A stretch of 52,971 nt of DNA, taken from an uncultured Gordonibacter sp. (lineage in GTDB: Bacteria; Actinomycetota; Coriobacteriia; Coriobacteriales; Eggerthellaceae). Below the pieces are notes generated by a model that saw nothing but the letters and a program-made list of their open reading frames with translations, had not been told where the DNA came from and did no database searches. Both the position numbers and the translations under genes were made by a program. Of this stretch, positions 43,372-50,884 are shown one piece after another. How positions within the stretch are numbered: position 1 is the stretch's first letter; each line of letters opens with the position of its first letter. The stretch is taken from positions 1-52,971 of the forward strand of contig CAJFVW010000006.1 of NCBI GenBank assembly GCA_904420575.1, written 5' to 3'.

Positions 43372-43474
43372 GGGGTTCTTGTGCTTGACCAGGGATGGGG
43401 GCTTCGCGGACGGGCATTCCATGGATCATGCGCCGAAGCCGCGGTCGCGAATGCCTGCTGCGCGGCGTGCTGGG

Positions 43475-44116
43475 CTAGAGGCGGCGGAAAACAGCCACCA
43501 CCTTGCCGGCGATGGAGCAGTCACGCGTGATGATGGGCTCCATGGACGAGTTCTCCGGCTGCAGGCGTATATGGTCCGCCTCTTTGTAAAATCGCTTCAC
43601 GGTGGCCCCGTCGTCGATGATGGCCACTACGATGTCGCCGTTGTTCGCGACGGGTTGCTCTTTCACGACCACGTAGTCGCCGTCGTTGATGCCCGCCTCG
43701 ATCATGGACTCGCCGCGGACCGACAGCAAGAACGAAGGCGAATCGCCCACGATGTCGGTCGGCAGCGTGATGGTGTCGGTGATGTTCTCTTCGGCAAGGA
43801 TGGGCGCGCCGGCGGCGACGTTGCCGACGAGCGGCACGTTCACCAGTTTGCTGAAGCTCGGCTGCACCACGTTGGATTCGAGGGCCGGCAAGCCTTCGAG
43901 GGGATAGGTGAGCGCGATGGAGCGCGACTTCAGCGGATCACGTTTGATGAGCCCCTTGTTCTCGAGCGCCTTGAGATGCACGTGCACGGTGGAAGGGGAG
44001 GACAAACCCAGGCTTTGGCACACTTCGCGCACCGTGGGACCATAGCCTTTTTCGCGGATGCACTCCTCTATGCAGTCGAGCACCGCCTGCTGACGTTTCG
44101 TCACTTTCTCGGCCAT
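43475..44116 (-). CDS. lexA: SOS repressor LexA
   Basis: A 213-residue LexA. The winged helix spans 1-70 (TVREVCQSLGLSSPSTVHVHLKAL). The cleavage site is Ala102-Gly103, and the Ser137 (GESM) and Lys174 (ATVKRF) dyad catalyses RecA-stimulated self-cleavage. ATG 44116 is chosen because homology starts at MAEKVTKRQQ and AAAGGAAG precedes it; a frame running to 44521 is spurious. Its upstream region has four LexA boxes shared with the divergent gene, so it represses itself. Confidence 0.96.
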   Translation of the reverse strand: MAEKVTKRQQAVLDCIEECIREKGYGPTVREVCQSLGLSSPSTVHVHLKALENKGLIKRDPLKSRSIALTYPLEGLPALESNVVQPSFSKLVNVPLVGNVAAGAPILAEENITDTITLPTDIVGDSPSFLLSVRGESMIEAGINDGDYVVVKEQPVANNGDIVVAIIDDGATVKRFYKEADHIRLQPENSSMEPIITRDCSIAGKVVAVFRRL

Positions 44117-44138
44117 GGCTTCTTCCTTTCTTGGAATA

Positions 44139-44225
44139 CGAACATTTGTTATATGAAACAAATGTTTGAAAAATTCCTTGACATGAACCTTTGTTCGATC
44201 TATTATATATGCGAACAAAGGTTCT
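44139..44225. promoter_or_regulatory. Four LexA boxes in the lexA divergent promoter region
   Basis: Matches to CGAAC-N4-GTTCG lie at 44139-44152 (left arm perfect), 44155-44168 (GAAAC-AAAT-GTTTG), 44184-44197 (TGAAC-CTTT-GTTCG) and 44212-44225 (CGAAC-AAAG-GTTCT). The first pair lies close to lexA, where a - strand TATAAC (44153-44148) may be its -10. The second pair overlaps the divergent promoter. Confidence 0.85.
44178..44206 (+). promoter_or_regulatory. SOS promoter of the small membrane protein gene
   Basis: TTGACA (44178-44183) and TATTAT (44201-44206) with a 17-base spacer: a near-consensus promoter. One LexA box fills the spacer and another lies just downstream of the -10. Confidence 0.85.
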
Positions 44226-44249
44226 ACGCAAGTCTTGGGAGGCAAAAAG

Positions 44250-44639
44250 ATGAAGAATTTCGAGCTGCAGTATCCCATCGAAGGAGCCACCGCTCTCAAT
44301 CCTCGCTGCGAAGAGATTCCCGCCCGTTGCGGCACCATCATTGCGTTTCCCGGCCAGGAGGGCCTTCGCAGGCCTGCGAAACCGTCCTGCGGCGCCGGTC
44401 CCAAGCACGCCCGCCCCGAAGAGGGCTTTCGAAAGGCGGCATCCCCCGAGGCGGCCTCGTTTCTCCCGTTGCAGACATGCTCCGCCCAGGGTCGGCTCAT
44501 GCATGCCGAACTGGTCTCCAACCTGCGTTATGGCAATGTCCGAGGGGTCGCCTTCGGTCGCGCCGAGCGCTGGCAGGCGGTTGCGGCGGGATGCGTGTTC
44601 GCAGCCTTGGCGTTCGCGACGCTCTTCGTCGGGATCTAG
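44250..44639 (+). CDS. SOS-controlled small membrane protein, candidate division inhibitor
   Basis: A 129-residue protein without a family that I recognise. The first 107 residues are soluble and mildly basic, and one membrane helix ends the protein (about 108-129, WQAVAAGCVFAALAFATLFVG), so it looks tail-anchored. ATG 44250 has GGGAGG upstream. It is divergent from lexA under a near-consensus promoter overlapped by two LexA boxes. In Firmicutes (YneA) and other actinobacteria (DivS, ChiZ) the gene divergent from lexA encodes a small one-helix protein that blocks division after DNA damage. Those have N-terminal helices and some have LysM; neither is seen here. The division role is therefore inferred from position and control only. 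Confidence 0.8.
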   Translation: MKNFELQYPIEGATALNPRCEEIPARCGTIIAFPGQEGLRRPAKPSCGAGPKHARPEEGFRKAASPEAASFLPLQTCSAQGRLMHAELVSNLRYGNVRGVAFGRAERWQAVAAGCVFAALAFATLFVGI

Positions 44640-44711
44640 GCCCTCTGATCTTCACAGCGCCCCGAGCGGCTGTTCTTGCCCACAGATGCTGCGTTTCTGT
44701 GGCTGCGTTGC

Positions 44712-44742
44712 GCCCCCGCCACCCCGGGGGCGCGCTTTTTCG
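44712..44742 (+). terminator. Terminator after the SOS membrane protein gene
   Basis: GCGCCCCCG, a six-base loop, CGGGGGCGC, then GC and five T. Confidence 0.85.
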
Positions 44743-44765
44743 GGGGATTCCTTTGCGAGAATTGA

Positions 44766-44785
44766 ACCACAATATGTAGTATGCT
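44766..44785 (+). promoter_or_regulatory. Possible NrdR box and -10 of nrdR
   Basis: CCACAATATGTAGT resembles an NrdR box (ACA-AT-rich-TGT type) and directly abuts TATGCT (44780-44785), about 32 bases before the nrdR start. Only one box is seen, whereas NrdR usually binds a pair. Confidence 0.35.
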
Positions 44786-44816
44786 ACGGTGGTTCAAAGC
44801 CAAACAAAGGAGTGCT

Positions 44817-45263
44817 ATGCGCTGTCCCTCTTGTGGTTATTCCGAATCCAAAGTGGTCGATTCGCGCCCGTCGGAAGACGACACCACCATCCGCCGCCGC
44901 CGCGAATGCCTCGAATGCGGCCATCGGTTCACCACGTACGAGCGTTTGGTGGACAACCCTCTCATCGTCGTCAAGGCTGACGGCTCGTCTGAAGCCTATG
45001 ACCGGCAGAAGCTCATGCGAGGGCTGCTGATCGCCTGCGCGAAGCGGCCCATATCTCCCGAACAGATTGGCGATCTCATCGACAGCATCGAAACCGAACT
45101 GCGCAATGCCTCCAAGAGCGAGATCGGCTCGAAGGAACTCGGCGACATGGCGTTGGTGCGCCTGGCGAAGCTGGACGATGTGGCCTACGTGCGTTTCGCG
45201 AGCGTGTACAAGGATTTCCAGAACGTCGAGGAATTCGCCGCCGCGCTCGAGGGGTTGCGCTGA
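44817..45263 (+). CDS. nrdR: Transcriptional repressor NrdR
   Basis: A 148-residue NrdR with the zinc ribbon C3, C6, C31 and C34 and an ATP-cone (about 49-139; IVVKADGSSEAYDRQKLMRGL). It senses ATP/dATP and represses ribonucleotide reductase genes, which are outside the window. AAAGGAG precedes the ATG. dut starts one base after the stop, joining two dNTP-control genes. Confidence 0.95.
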   Translation: MRCPSCGYSESKVVDSRPSEDDTTIRRRRECLECGHRFTTYERLVDNPLIVVKADGSSEAYDRQKLMRGLLIACAKRPISPEQIGDLIDSIETELRNASKSEIGSKELGDMALVRLAKLDDVAYVRFASVYKDFQNVEEFAAALEGLR

Positions 45264-45264
45264 C

Positions 45265-45711
45265 ATGGAGACGCTTGCCATACCTCTCGTGCGGCTTGAT
45301 GCCGACTTGCCGGTTCCTGCATGCGCTTATGTCGGCGACGCCGGCGTCGATTTGCGCGCCACCTGCGACCTGGAGCTGGCTCCTTTCGAGCGGGCGCTCG
45401 TGCCTTGCGGCATAGCCGTGGCGATCCCGCTTGGCTGTGCCGGCTTGGTGGTTCCCAGGAGTGGCCTGGCCATCAAGCACGGAATTTCGCTGGTGAACGC
45501 TCCCGGCCTCATCGACAGCAACTACCGTGGCGAGATCAAGGCCGTGCTGGTGAACCTCGATCCCAAACAGACGTTCCAGGTCAAGCGCGGCGACCGCATT
45601 GCCCAGCTGGTGATCGTGCGCGTGGAGCGGGCAGTGTTCGAACCTTGCAAGGAACTGCCGGCTTCCGAGAGGGGAGAAGGGGGTTTCGGCAGTAGCGGCG
45701 TGTCGTCGTGA
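45265..45711 (+). CDS. dut: dUTP diphosphatase
   Basis: The 148-residue trimeric dUTPase shows all five motifs: DAGVDLRA, VPRSGLA, GLIDSNYRGEI, GDRIAQLVI and the C-terminal RGEGGFGSSG that closes the active site. It removes dUTP and supplies dUMP. It is coupled to nrdR. Confidence 0.95.
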   Translation: METLAIPLVRLDADLPVPACAYVGDAGVDLRATCDLELAPFERALVPCGIAVAIPLGCAGLVVPRSGLAIKHGISLVNAPGLIDSNYRGEIKAVLVNLDPKQTFQVKRGDRIAQLVIVRVERAVFEPCKELPASERGEGGFGSSGVSS

Positions 45712-45870
45712 CTTCGCTCGGGCGGTGCAATGTCCTGCAACGTGTCGCCCCCCTGTTCTGCGCCTTCGTCGTTGCGTTCAGGTGAAGGAAAGCCCGTCCG
45801 CCAGGGATCGAATGGTTTCGTGTGCGTCTGGACCGACCGGCGTTGCTTCAAGGCACATGCGGCTAGTCCT

Positions 45871-45917
45871 TTGTACTTAGAGTAACTCTAACTGTGTTAT
45901 AATTAGAGTTACTCTAA
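45871..45917 (+). promoter_or_regulatory. MerR-type promoter with two palindromic operators
   Basis: TTGTAC (45871-45876) and TATAAT (45898-45903) are 21 bases apart, the long spacing typical of MerR-activated promoters. TTAGAGTAACTCTAA (45877-45891) fills the spacer. A second copy TTAGAGTTACTCTAA (45903-45917) covers the start site. The MerR gene follows, so it is probably self-controlled. Confidence 0.75.
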
Positions 45918-45983
45918 GTAGATCGGCAACACGGCCTGCGTGCCCGTGCACGCAGGGATGGCACCTTGCAGAAAGGAAGCGCC

Positions 45984-46412
45984 ATGCAGATGGGCACAGA
46001 CGACGAGCATGCCGGCGGCGTCTCGTCCGGCCAGGGCGACCTTCGCCATGGTATCGGCGAAGTCTCCGACATGACCGGCATTTCGGCGTTCACCATACGC
46101 TACTACGACAAGTGCGGCTTCTTTCCAGACCTCGCGCGCGACAAGCGCGGCGTGCGTTCCTTTTCCGAGGACGACGTCGCACAGCTGCATCTGATCGAGG
46201 CGCTGCGCAAAAGCGGCCTGTCGATCGAGGGCATCCAGTACTATGTCAAGCTGTCGCGGCACGGCGCGTCCACGGTGGCCGAACGGCTGTCCATTCTGCA
46301 GGCGCGCGAGACGGTCCTCGAGTACCAACGCGACGAGCTCGACCTGAGTTTGCAGCGATTGCATGCGGCGACCATGGAATTGTCGGCAGAGCATGACGGC
46401 GAACGCCCCTGA
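45984..46412 (+). CDS. MerR family transcriptional regulator
   Basis: A 142-residue MerR regulator. A polar tail of about 28 residues precedes the winged helix (IGEVSDMTGISAFTIRYYDKCGFFPD, then GVRSFSEDDVAQLHLIEALRKSG). A coiled coil (about 98-135) follows. No cysteine-rich metal site or C-terminal ligand domain is present, as in the aldehyde/stress-type MerR proteins (AdhR, NmlR group). AGAAAGGAAG precedes ATG 45984. Two palindromes in its promoter are likely its binding sites. No typical target (aldehyde or quinone reductase) is adjacent. Confidence 0.9.
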   Translation: MQMGTDDEHAGGVSSGQGDLRHGIGEVSDMTGISAFTIRYYDKCGFFPDLARDKRGVRSFSEDDVAQLHLIEALRKSGLSIEGIQYYVKLSRHGASTVAERLSILQARETVLEYQRDELDLSLQRLHAATMELSAEHDGERP

Positions 46413-46413
46413 A

Positions 46414-46422
46414 TGGTATAGT
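46414..46422 (+). promoter_or_regulatory. Extended -10 upstream of the two-helix membrane protein gene
   Basis: TG-G-TATAGT overlaps the region just after the MerR stop and lies about 145 bases before the next start. Confidence 0.4.
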
Positions 46423-46566
46423 TGTGAAAGATGGCTTCGAAAAACAGCGATTTCCACGACCTAGGAGTCATCCGAAGGCAAAACGGGGCCTTAGAACGGC
46501 TCTCAGAGGCTCGTTTATAAAACCGCAGGTCAAATAGCACTTTTTTGGAAAGACAGGAATGAGACG

Positions 46567-46983
46567 ATGACAGAGGGCGAAAATCAGCAGCCTTTGCCTC
46601 CGCAAAACTACCGGCCAAGCACCGAAGATCTCCGCCAGGCAAGGACGGCGCGTAATCTGACCATGTTCGCGAGCATCGCCGGGCCGGTGTCCTTGATCAT
46701 CGGCGGCGTGGTTCTGAGCGGCGCCGGTTTGGTTTGCGGCTTCATAGCATGGCACAAAATCAAGTTCCTCGCAACGCGCGAGACCGAGGTGGCCAAGGCG
46801 GCTGCCCAATTGAAGAGGCCTTGCATAGCGTCGCTGGTCATGTGCGGCATTGCGTTCGTTATCAATGCGATCTTTTTCTATTTCAACTTCACCGCATTGC
46901 TCGGCATGATGGAAAGCGGCGAATTCGCCGAACTGGTTGCCGGCGCTGGATCAAGCGCCGCAGGCACTTCGACCTGGGGATAG
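46567..46983 (+). CDS. Hypothetical two-helix membrane protein
   Basis: A 138-residue protein I do not recognise. A Gln/Pro-rich N-terminus (1-30) is followed by two membrane helices (about 34-62 and 87-113) joined by a charged loop (HKIKFLATRETEVAKAAAQLKRP). The layout resembles DUF4190-like proteins, but I cannot confirm that. G+C content is lower than in neighbouring housekeeping genes. A weak GGAATGAG site precedes the ATG. A terminator follows about 45 bases after the stop. Confidence 0.65.
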   Translation: MTEGENQQPLPPQNYRPSTEDLRQARTARNLTMFASIAGPVSLIIGGVVLSGAGLVCGFIAWHKIKFLATRETEVAKAAAQLKRPCIASLVMCGIAFVINAIFFYFNFTALLGMMESGEFAELVAGAGSSAAGTSTWG

Positions 46984-47027
46984 TTTTGCGCTTGCGCACT
47001 CAAGGAGCCAGAAGGCCAACCAAGCGC

Positions 47028-47054
47028 ACGCCAGATGTGCACCAGGCGTTTTTT
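47028..47054 (+). terminator. Terminator after the two-helix membrane protein gene
   Basis: ACGCC and GGCGT form a short stem around a 12-base loop followed by six T. Confidence 0.6.
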
Positions 47055-47318
47055 GCGTCTCGCTTCGGCATCTTTATAAATAATTGATAATATATGTTAT
47101 GTAAACTTAATTAGAGCGTGAATCGCGGGGCCTCTATGGGCAGGCTCGTCGGGACCGTTCCCCCTTTCCGGTGCAGGCCGAAAGACTGAAGCGCCGGCTG
47201 ATAGGTGATTTCTGGTTTCAAAAGTCGTCGCTTCGGCATCTGGGATCGTGTATGCTTGCCGATGTCGTCGATAAGAGAAATCGCTCTGGTTGGGATGCGA
47301 GACGCAAGGAACGAAGAC
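47055..47318. other. AT-rich intergenic region
   Basis: About 50 bases at 47070-47115 are extremely AT-rich for this genome. They contain TTGATA (47084-47089) and TTAATT (47107-47112), a possible promoter for the next gene with a leader of some 200 bases. A TATGCT near 47251 is a second candidate. No gene is supported here. Confidence 0.4.
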
Positions 47319-48053
47319 ATGATCGAACCCTACTATGCCGCGTGGCTGAATGTCAGAAACGAACAGATGAAGAAAGAGCGCCTGTTCGACGCTATACGTG
47401 CTTCCTGGAAGGACATGACCTTTCTCGAAAGGATGGCTTTCGTCTCCTTCGTCGCAGTTTTCGTCATTGCATCGTCGCTTGACTTGGTGGCCCTGTTTCG
47501 TCCTTTTTTCGTATCGGCTGCGATGGCCTCATTGATGCTGTTCCTCGTTGTGACGCTCATGGCGATGCGTGCGGCGGACTCTTTTCATAAAAGGATGCCT
47601 CAGCGTGCGATCAGGCGCTCGTCCTTGTTCTCAAAAGAGTTTGCGAAGGGCTTGAGGGCGTTGGGGCTCTGCGCCCCGGAACAGGTGCGCCTTGTGAGGG
47701 ACGAGGCGATCCGGATTCTTGACCTCAAAAAACGTCGGGTCGCAAACATCATGCGATACACGGTCGACCTGGTGATCCTCTGCCTTCTTGCCGCAGGAAT
47801 CAACTTCGTCGTCGCCTTGCTCGAACATGACGCGCCTCTGGGAACGGCTTTTTTGCTGCTTGCTTGCATGGCTGTTGCGGCGGGCGCCCTCGTGTTCCTC
47901 GTGTGGGCGGTGTGTCGGGTTTTCGATCGACTCGCCGTCCTTCCTACGAAGGAGCTCGGTTTGTTCATAGACGACCTGACGGCGCTCTTGGTCAATCGGC
48001 CGAAAGCGCTCCCCTCTCGCAGGCGAAGCCGAAGGCACACCCGCATTCGCTGA
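47319..48053 (+). CDS. Hypothetical four-helix membrane protein
   Basis: From ATG 47319 (AAGGAACG upstream) the product is 244 residues. Helices lie at about 39-59 and 63-84, then a basic cytosolic loop of about 60 residues, then 148-169 and 175-200, and a basic tail. I recognise no family. G+C content is again low for the window. The frame is open back to 47205. It ends just before the 35-base palindrome at 48061-48095. Confidence 0.65.
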   Translation: MIEPYYAAWLNVRNEQMKKERLFDAIRASWKDMTFLERMAFVSFVAVFVIASSLDLVALFRPFFVSAAMASLMLFLVVTLMAMRAADSFHKRMPQRAIRRSSLFSKEFAKGLRALGLCAPEQVRLVRDEAIRILDLKKRRVANIMRYTVDLVILCLLAAGINFVVALLEHDAPLGTAFLLLACMAVAAGALVFLVWAVCRVFDRLAVLPTKELGLFIDDLTALLVNRPKALPSRRRSRRHTRIR

Positions 48054-48060
48054 CCCGCGT

Positions 48061-48095
48061 GCATCCTTGCTTAGAGTTACTCTAAGCAAGGATGC
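48061..48095. promoter_or_regulatory. 35-base perfect palindrome with MerR-operator core
   Basis: Perfect 16-base arms around TTA; the core is TTAGAGTTACTCTAA at 48071-48085, identical to the operator at 45903-45917. It starts eight bases after the preceding stop and has no T run, so it may be a terminator, an operator, or both. Confidence 0.6.
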
Positions 48096-48468
48096 ATCCA
48101 CCCGCGCGTGCTGAAAGACACGCCGCGCGAAACGCCCAGAACGCCGAGGGACCGCTCAACTCCGATGTGAGGACGTCGATGTACGGCGGCGCGATGTGCG
48201 CCCTGGGCATCCTGGCCAACGAGCAGCCGCTCCGGTTCGACCTTGGCAAGGACAGGAAGGGCATGCTTCGAACGCGAAGGCCCCAGCCGGTTTCTCGGTG
48301 GCACGCCTTCGCGGGTTTCTGCCCATTTAATACTGTCGTCGTTAGACGCTTTAGGCCCCGCAAACAGAAGATGAGACTCCCTACCTGATGCGCTGTACAG
48401 GGGAAACCGCTAAAGTGAAGGAAGCAAGGAACCACAGCACTGTCAACCTTGGAAGAAAGGAACCGGCC
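48096..48468. other. Region upstream of the corrinoid protein gene
   Basis: About 370 bases. A + strand frame at 48092-48388 has a peptide-like stretch (MYGGAMCALGILANEQPLRF) but no ribosome site and no family; it may be a remnant. TTTAAT near 48327 and TAAAGT near 48411 are possible -10 boxes for the corrinoid operon. Nothing else is supported. Confidence 0.35.
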
Positions 48469-49104
48469 ATGTCATTGCTGGATGACATCTCCAGCGCCGT
48501 GCAGCGCGGGAAGAAGAAGGAAGTCACGCCGCTGGTCCAACAGGCGCTCGACGAGGGGATCGACCCGGTGGAGATCCTGAACGAGGGCCTTGTCCCCGCA
48601 ATGTCGGTGATCGGCGACAAGTTCAGCGCGGGAGAGGTCTTCGTGCCCGAGATGCTGGTCGCGGCGCGCGCCATGTCCGCAGGGACCGAGCTCCTGAAGC
48701 CGTACCTCGTCGAGTCCGGCAACGAGCCCGTCGGCAAGGCGGTCATCGGCACGGTGCAGGGCGACATGCACGACATCGGCAAGAACCTCGTGCGCATGAT
48801 GATCGAGAGCAAGGGCTTCGAGATCGACGACCTCGGGGTCGACGTGGCGCCCGAGACCTTCGTGTCCTATCTGCAAGAACACGAGGACACCGACCTCGTG
48901 TGCTGCTCCGCCCTGCTCACCACCACCATGCCCTCCATCGAGGCGACCATCGACGCCATCGAAGAGGCAGGGCTTCGCGACAAGGTCAAGATCATGGTCG
49001 GCGGTGCGCCGGTGACCCAGGACTACGCCGACAAGATCGGCGCCGACGCCTACACCCCGGATGCGGGCGCCGCAGCCAACCGGGCTCTCGAGCTGGTCAG
49101 CTAG
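48469..49104 (+). CDS. Corrinoid (B12-binding) methyltransferase carrier protein
   Basis: The 211-residue protein is of the MtaC/MtbC/MtvC type. A helical cap (1-85; PLVQQALDEGIDPVEILNEGL, PEMLVAARAM) precedes the B12 domain. Cobalt-ligand His101 is in DMHDIG (99-104), Ser147-x-Leu149 is in CCSALLTTTMPS, and GG is at 178-179. Such proteins carry a methyl group on cobalt between two methyltransferases in O-demethylation or methylamine/methanol use. GGAAGAAAGGAA precedes the ATG. The gene after it encodes a URO-D-type methyltransferase, so they form a working pair. Confidence 0.93.
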   Translation: MSLLDDISSAVQRGKKKEVTPLVQQALDEGIDPVEILNEGLVPAMSVIGDKFSAGEVFVPEMLVAARAMSAGTELLKPYLVESGNEPVGKAVIGTVQGDMHDIGKNLVRMMIESKGFEIDDLGVDVAPETFVSYLQEHEDTDLVCCSALLTTTMPSIEATIDAIEEAGLRDKVKIMVGGAPVTQDYADKIGADAYTPDAGAAANRALELVS

Positions 49105-49146
49105 CCTGGCACGACGTATTCGACACCAACCGTGAGGAGCAAGGCG

Positions 49147-50154
49147 ATGAATGTAGCGAAATGGGTGTCGGACACCATCGCGAGCCCCGCCAAGAAGGGG
49201 TTCCCTGTGCTGTCCTTCCCCGCGATCCAGAAGATGGACGTGACCGTGAGGGACCTCATCGGGTCGGCCGACCTGCAGGCCGAGGCCATGCGGCTGGTGG
49301 CCGAGAGCACGCCTTCGGCGGCCAGCGTCTCGTTCATGGACTTGTCGGTGGAGGCCGAGTCGTTCGGCAGCCGAACGGTGCTCAGCGACGACGAGGTCCC
49401 GACGGTCGTGGGATCGGTGGTCGACGAGGACACCGACATGGAAGCGCTCGCCGTGCCCGAGGCCACGGACGGACGGTGCGGCCTGTACGTCGAGGCCATC
49501 CGCAAGGTCGTCCCGCTCATCGAGGACCGGCCCGTGTTCGCGGGGATGATCGGTCCCTTCAGCCTGGCCGGCCGCCTCTGCGACGTCAACGAGATCATGC
49601 TTCTGTGCTACGACGAGCCGGAGCTCGTGGAGTCCCTGCTCGAAAAGGTCTCGGCCTTCCTGGTCGAGTACGCGAAGGCATTCAAGGAGGCGGGAGCCGA
49701 CGGCGTGGTCATGGCCGAGCCTCTGGCCGGACTGCTCTCCCCCGACCTCGCGGCCCAGTTCTCCGGCCCCTACGTCAAGGCCATCGTCGAGGCCGTGCAG
49801 GACGAGGGCTTCGGCGTCGTGTACCACAACTGCGGCCCAGGCGTGATCAAGCAGATCGATTCCATCGTGTCCAACGGCGCGATGGGCTACCACTTCGGCA
49901 ACGCCATCGACATGGCCGACGTGCTTCCGCTCATGCCGTCCGACCGCCTGGTGATGGGCAACGTCGACCCGGCCGCCGAGTTCCGCCACGGCACCCCGGA
50001 GAGCGTGCGGGCGAAGACGCTCGAAGTGCTCGAGAGCTGCGCCTCCTATCCGAACTTCGTCCCCTCGTCGGGATGCGACATCCCCCCGATGTCGCCTTGG
50101 GAGAACATCGACGCGTTCTTCGACGCCGTGGACGAGTTCTACGACAAGAACTAG
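49147..50154 (+). CDS. URO-D family (MtaA/CmuA-like) cobamide-linked methyltransferase
   Basis: The 335-residue TIM-barrel protein of the uroporphyrinogen decarboxylase superfamily keeps the zinc site of the methyltransferase branch: His227-x-Cys229 (YHNCGP) and Cys310 (SSGCDIPPMSPW). It would move a methyl group to or from the corrinoid protein encoded 42 bases upstream. Whether it is the substrate-facing or acceptor-facing enzyme cannot be told from sequence. ATG 49147 has GAGGAG upstream; GTG 49132 is unlikely. No reductive activator (RACE ferredoxin) gene is nearby, so reactivation must be encoded elsewhere. Confidence 0.9.
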   Translation: MNVAKWVSDTIASPAKKGFPVLSFPAIQKMDVTVRDLIGSADLQAEAMRLVAESTPSAASVSFMDLSVEAESFGSRTVLSDDEVPTVVGSVVDEDTDMEALAVPEATDGRCGLYVEAIRKVVPLIEDRPVFAGMIGPFSLAGRLCDVNEIMLLCYDEPELVESLLEKVSAFLVEYAKAFKEAGADGVVMAEPLAGLLSPDLAAQFSGPYVKAIVEAVQDEGFGVVYHNCGPGVIKQIDSIVSNGAMGYHFGNAIDMADVLPLMPSDRLVMGNVDPAAEFRHGTPESVRAKTLEVLESCASYPNFVPSSGCDIPPMSPWENIDAFFDAVDEFYDKN

Positions 50155-50215
50155 CGGCAACCGCCCTGTCCGTTCCTCCGGCCGGCACGCGTGCAGCGTG
50201 CCGGCCGGAGTCCTT

Positions 50216-50884
50216 TCAGCTCACGTAGTTGGCCAGGAACGGCTTTTCCTGCGCCACATAAGGCGTCACCAGGCCTGGATCGACGATCCACTCGTTGCAG
50301 GCCGGCTCGAAGAACTTGTCGATGTAGCAGAAGTGGAACGGCGTCGTCATGTACTTGCCCAAAAACGACCCCGGCTCGTCGAAGTCGCATTCGTAGACGT
50401 ACGCCCAGTCGCTCGATCCCGCCGACTCGACCACTTTGGCGAGCTTGCAGTTGCGCAGCCCCGGCACGTGGTCGGTCATGCCATTCATGACCGATTCCAT
50501 CTTGGCCACCATCTCGGGGTCGGCGTCCTCGATGAGCGCGAACATCAGCACGCGGTGGCACCCTGACCGCTCTTTCTCCTGCAGCGTGAGCTCTCCTTCG
50601 CCGTAGGCGCCGAATTCGAAGCGGGACACCACGTCATGGTTCTCGAACAGGCCGTAGAGGGCCTGCCACGTGTCCTTCCCCTTGGCATCGCGGTAGGCCG
50701 TCTCGTCCGGGAAGCCCACTTCGCAGAAGTAGTCGCCGCCCGGCATGGGAGGCTCCAGCACCGGCGCTGCCAGGCTCGCGTCGGACACGGCCGCAGCCGC
50801 GGCCTTCACGTCCCCGTCGAACGACTGCCGCGCACCCTCGTCCACGCCCTCGGCGAACGTCGCCATGAAAACCGCGCTAAACAT
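50216..50884 (-). CDS. Tandem Dabb (dimeric alpha-beta barrel) protein
   Basis: A 222-residue protein that I read as two ferredoxin-like Dabb domains. Domain 2 (about 109-195) has HRVLMFALIEDADPEMVAKM, HVPGLRNCKLAKVV and WAYVYECDFDEPGSF, the Dabb pattern. Domain 1 (about 3-83) repeats the pattern less clearly (VFMATFAEG ... DYFCEVGFPDETAYRDAK). One chain could thus form the barrel that Dabb proteins usually make as dimers. There is no signal peptide. The ATG overlaps the previous gene by eight bases, with GGAGG upstream. Role unknown; related barrels include monooxygenases and stress proteins. Confidence 0.75.
   Translation of the reverse strand: MFSAVFMATFAEGVDEGARQSFDGDVKAAAAAVSDASLAAPVLEPPMPGGDYFCEVGFPDETAYRDAKGKDTWQALYGLFENHDVVSRFEFGAYGEGELTLQEKERSGCHRVLMFALIEDADPEMVAKMESVMNGMTDHVPGLRNCKLAKVVESAGSSDWAYVYECDFDEPGSFLGKYMTTPFHFCYIDKFFEPACNEWIVDPGLVTPYVAQEKPFLANYVS

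Noticed and set aside
43475-44521. Longer lexA start at 44521
   Set aside because: It would run through the divergent gene and all LexA boxes; homology begins at the ATG at 44116.
44250-44639. Calling the SOS protein YneA, DivS or ChiZ outright
   Set aside because: It has no LysM and the membrane helix is at the opposite end; only position and regulation agree.
48092-48388. 98-codon frame upstream of the corrinoid gene
   Set aside because: No ribosome site, begins inside the palindrome, no family match; kept only as a possible remnant.
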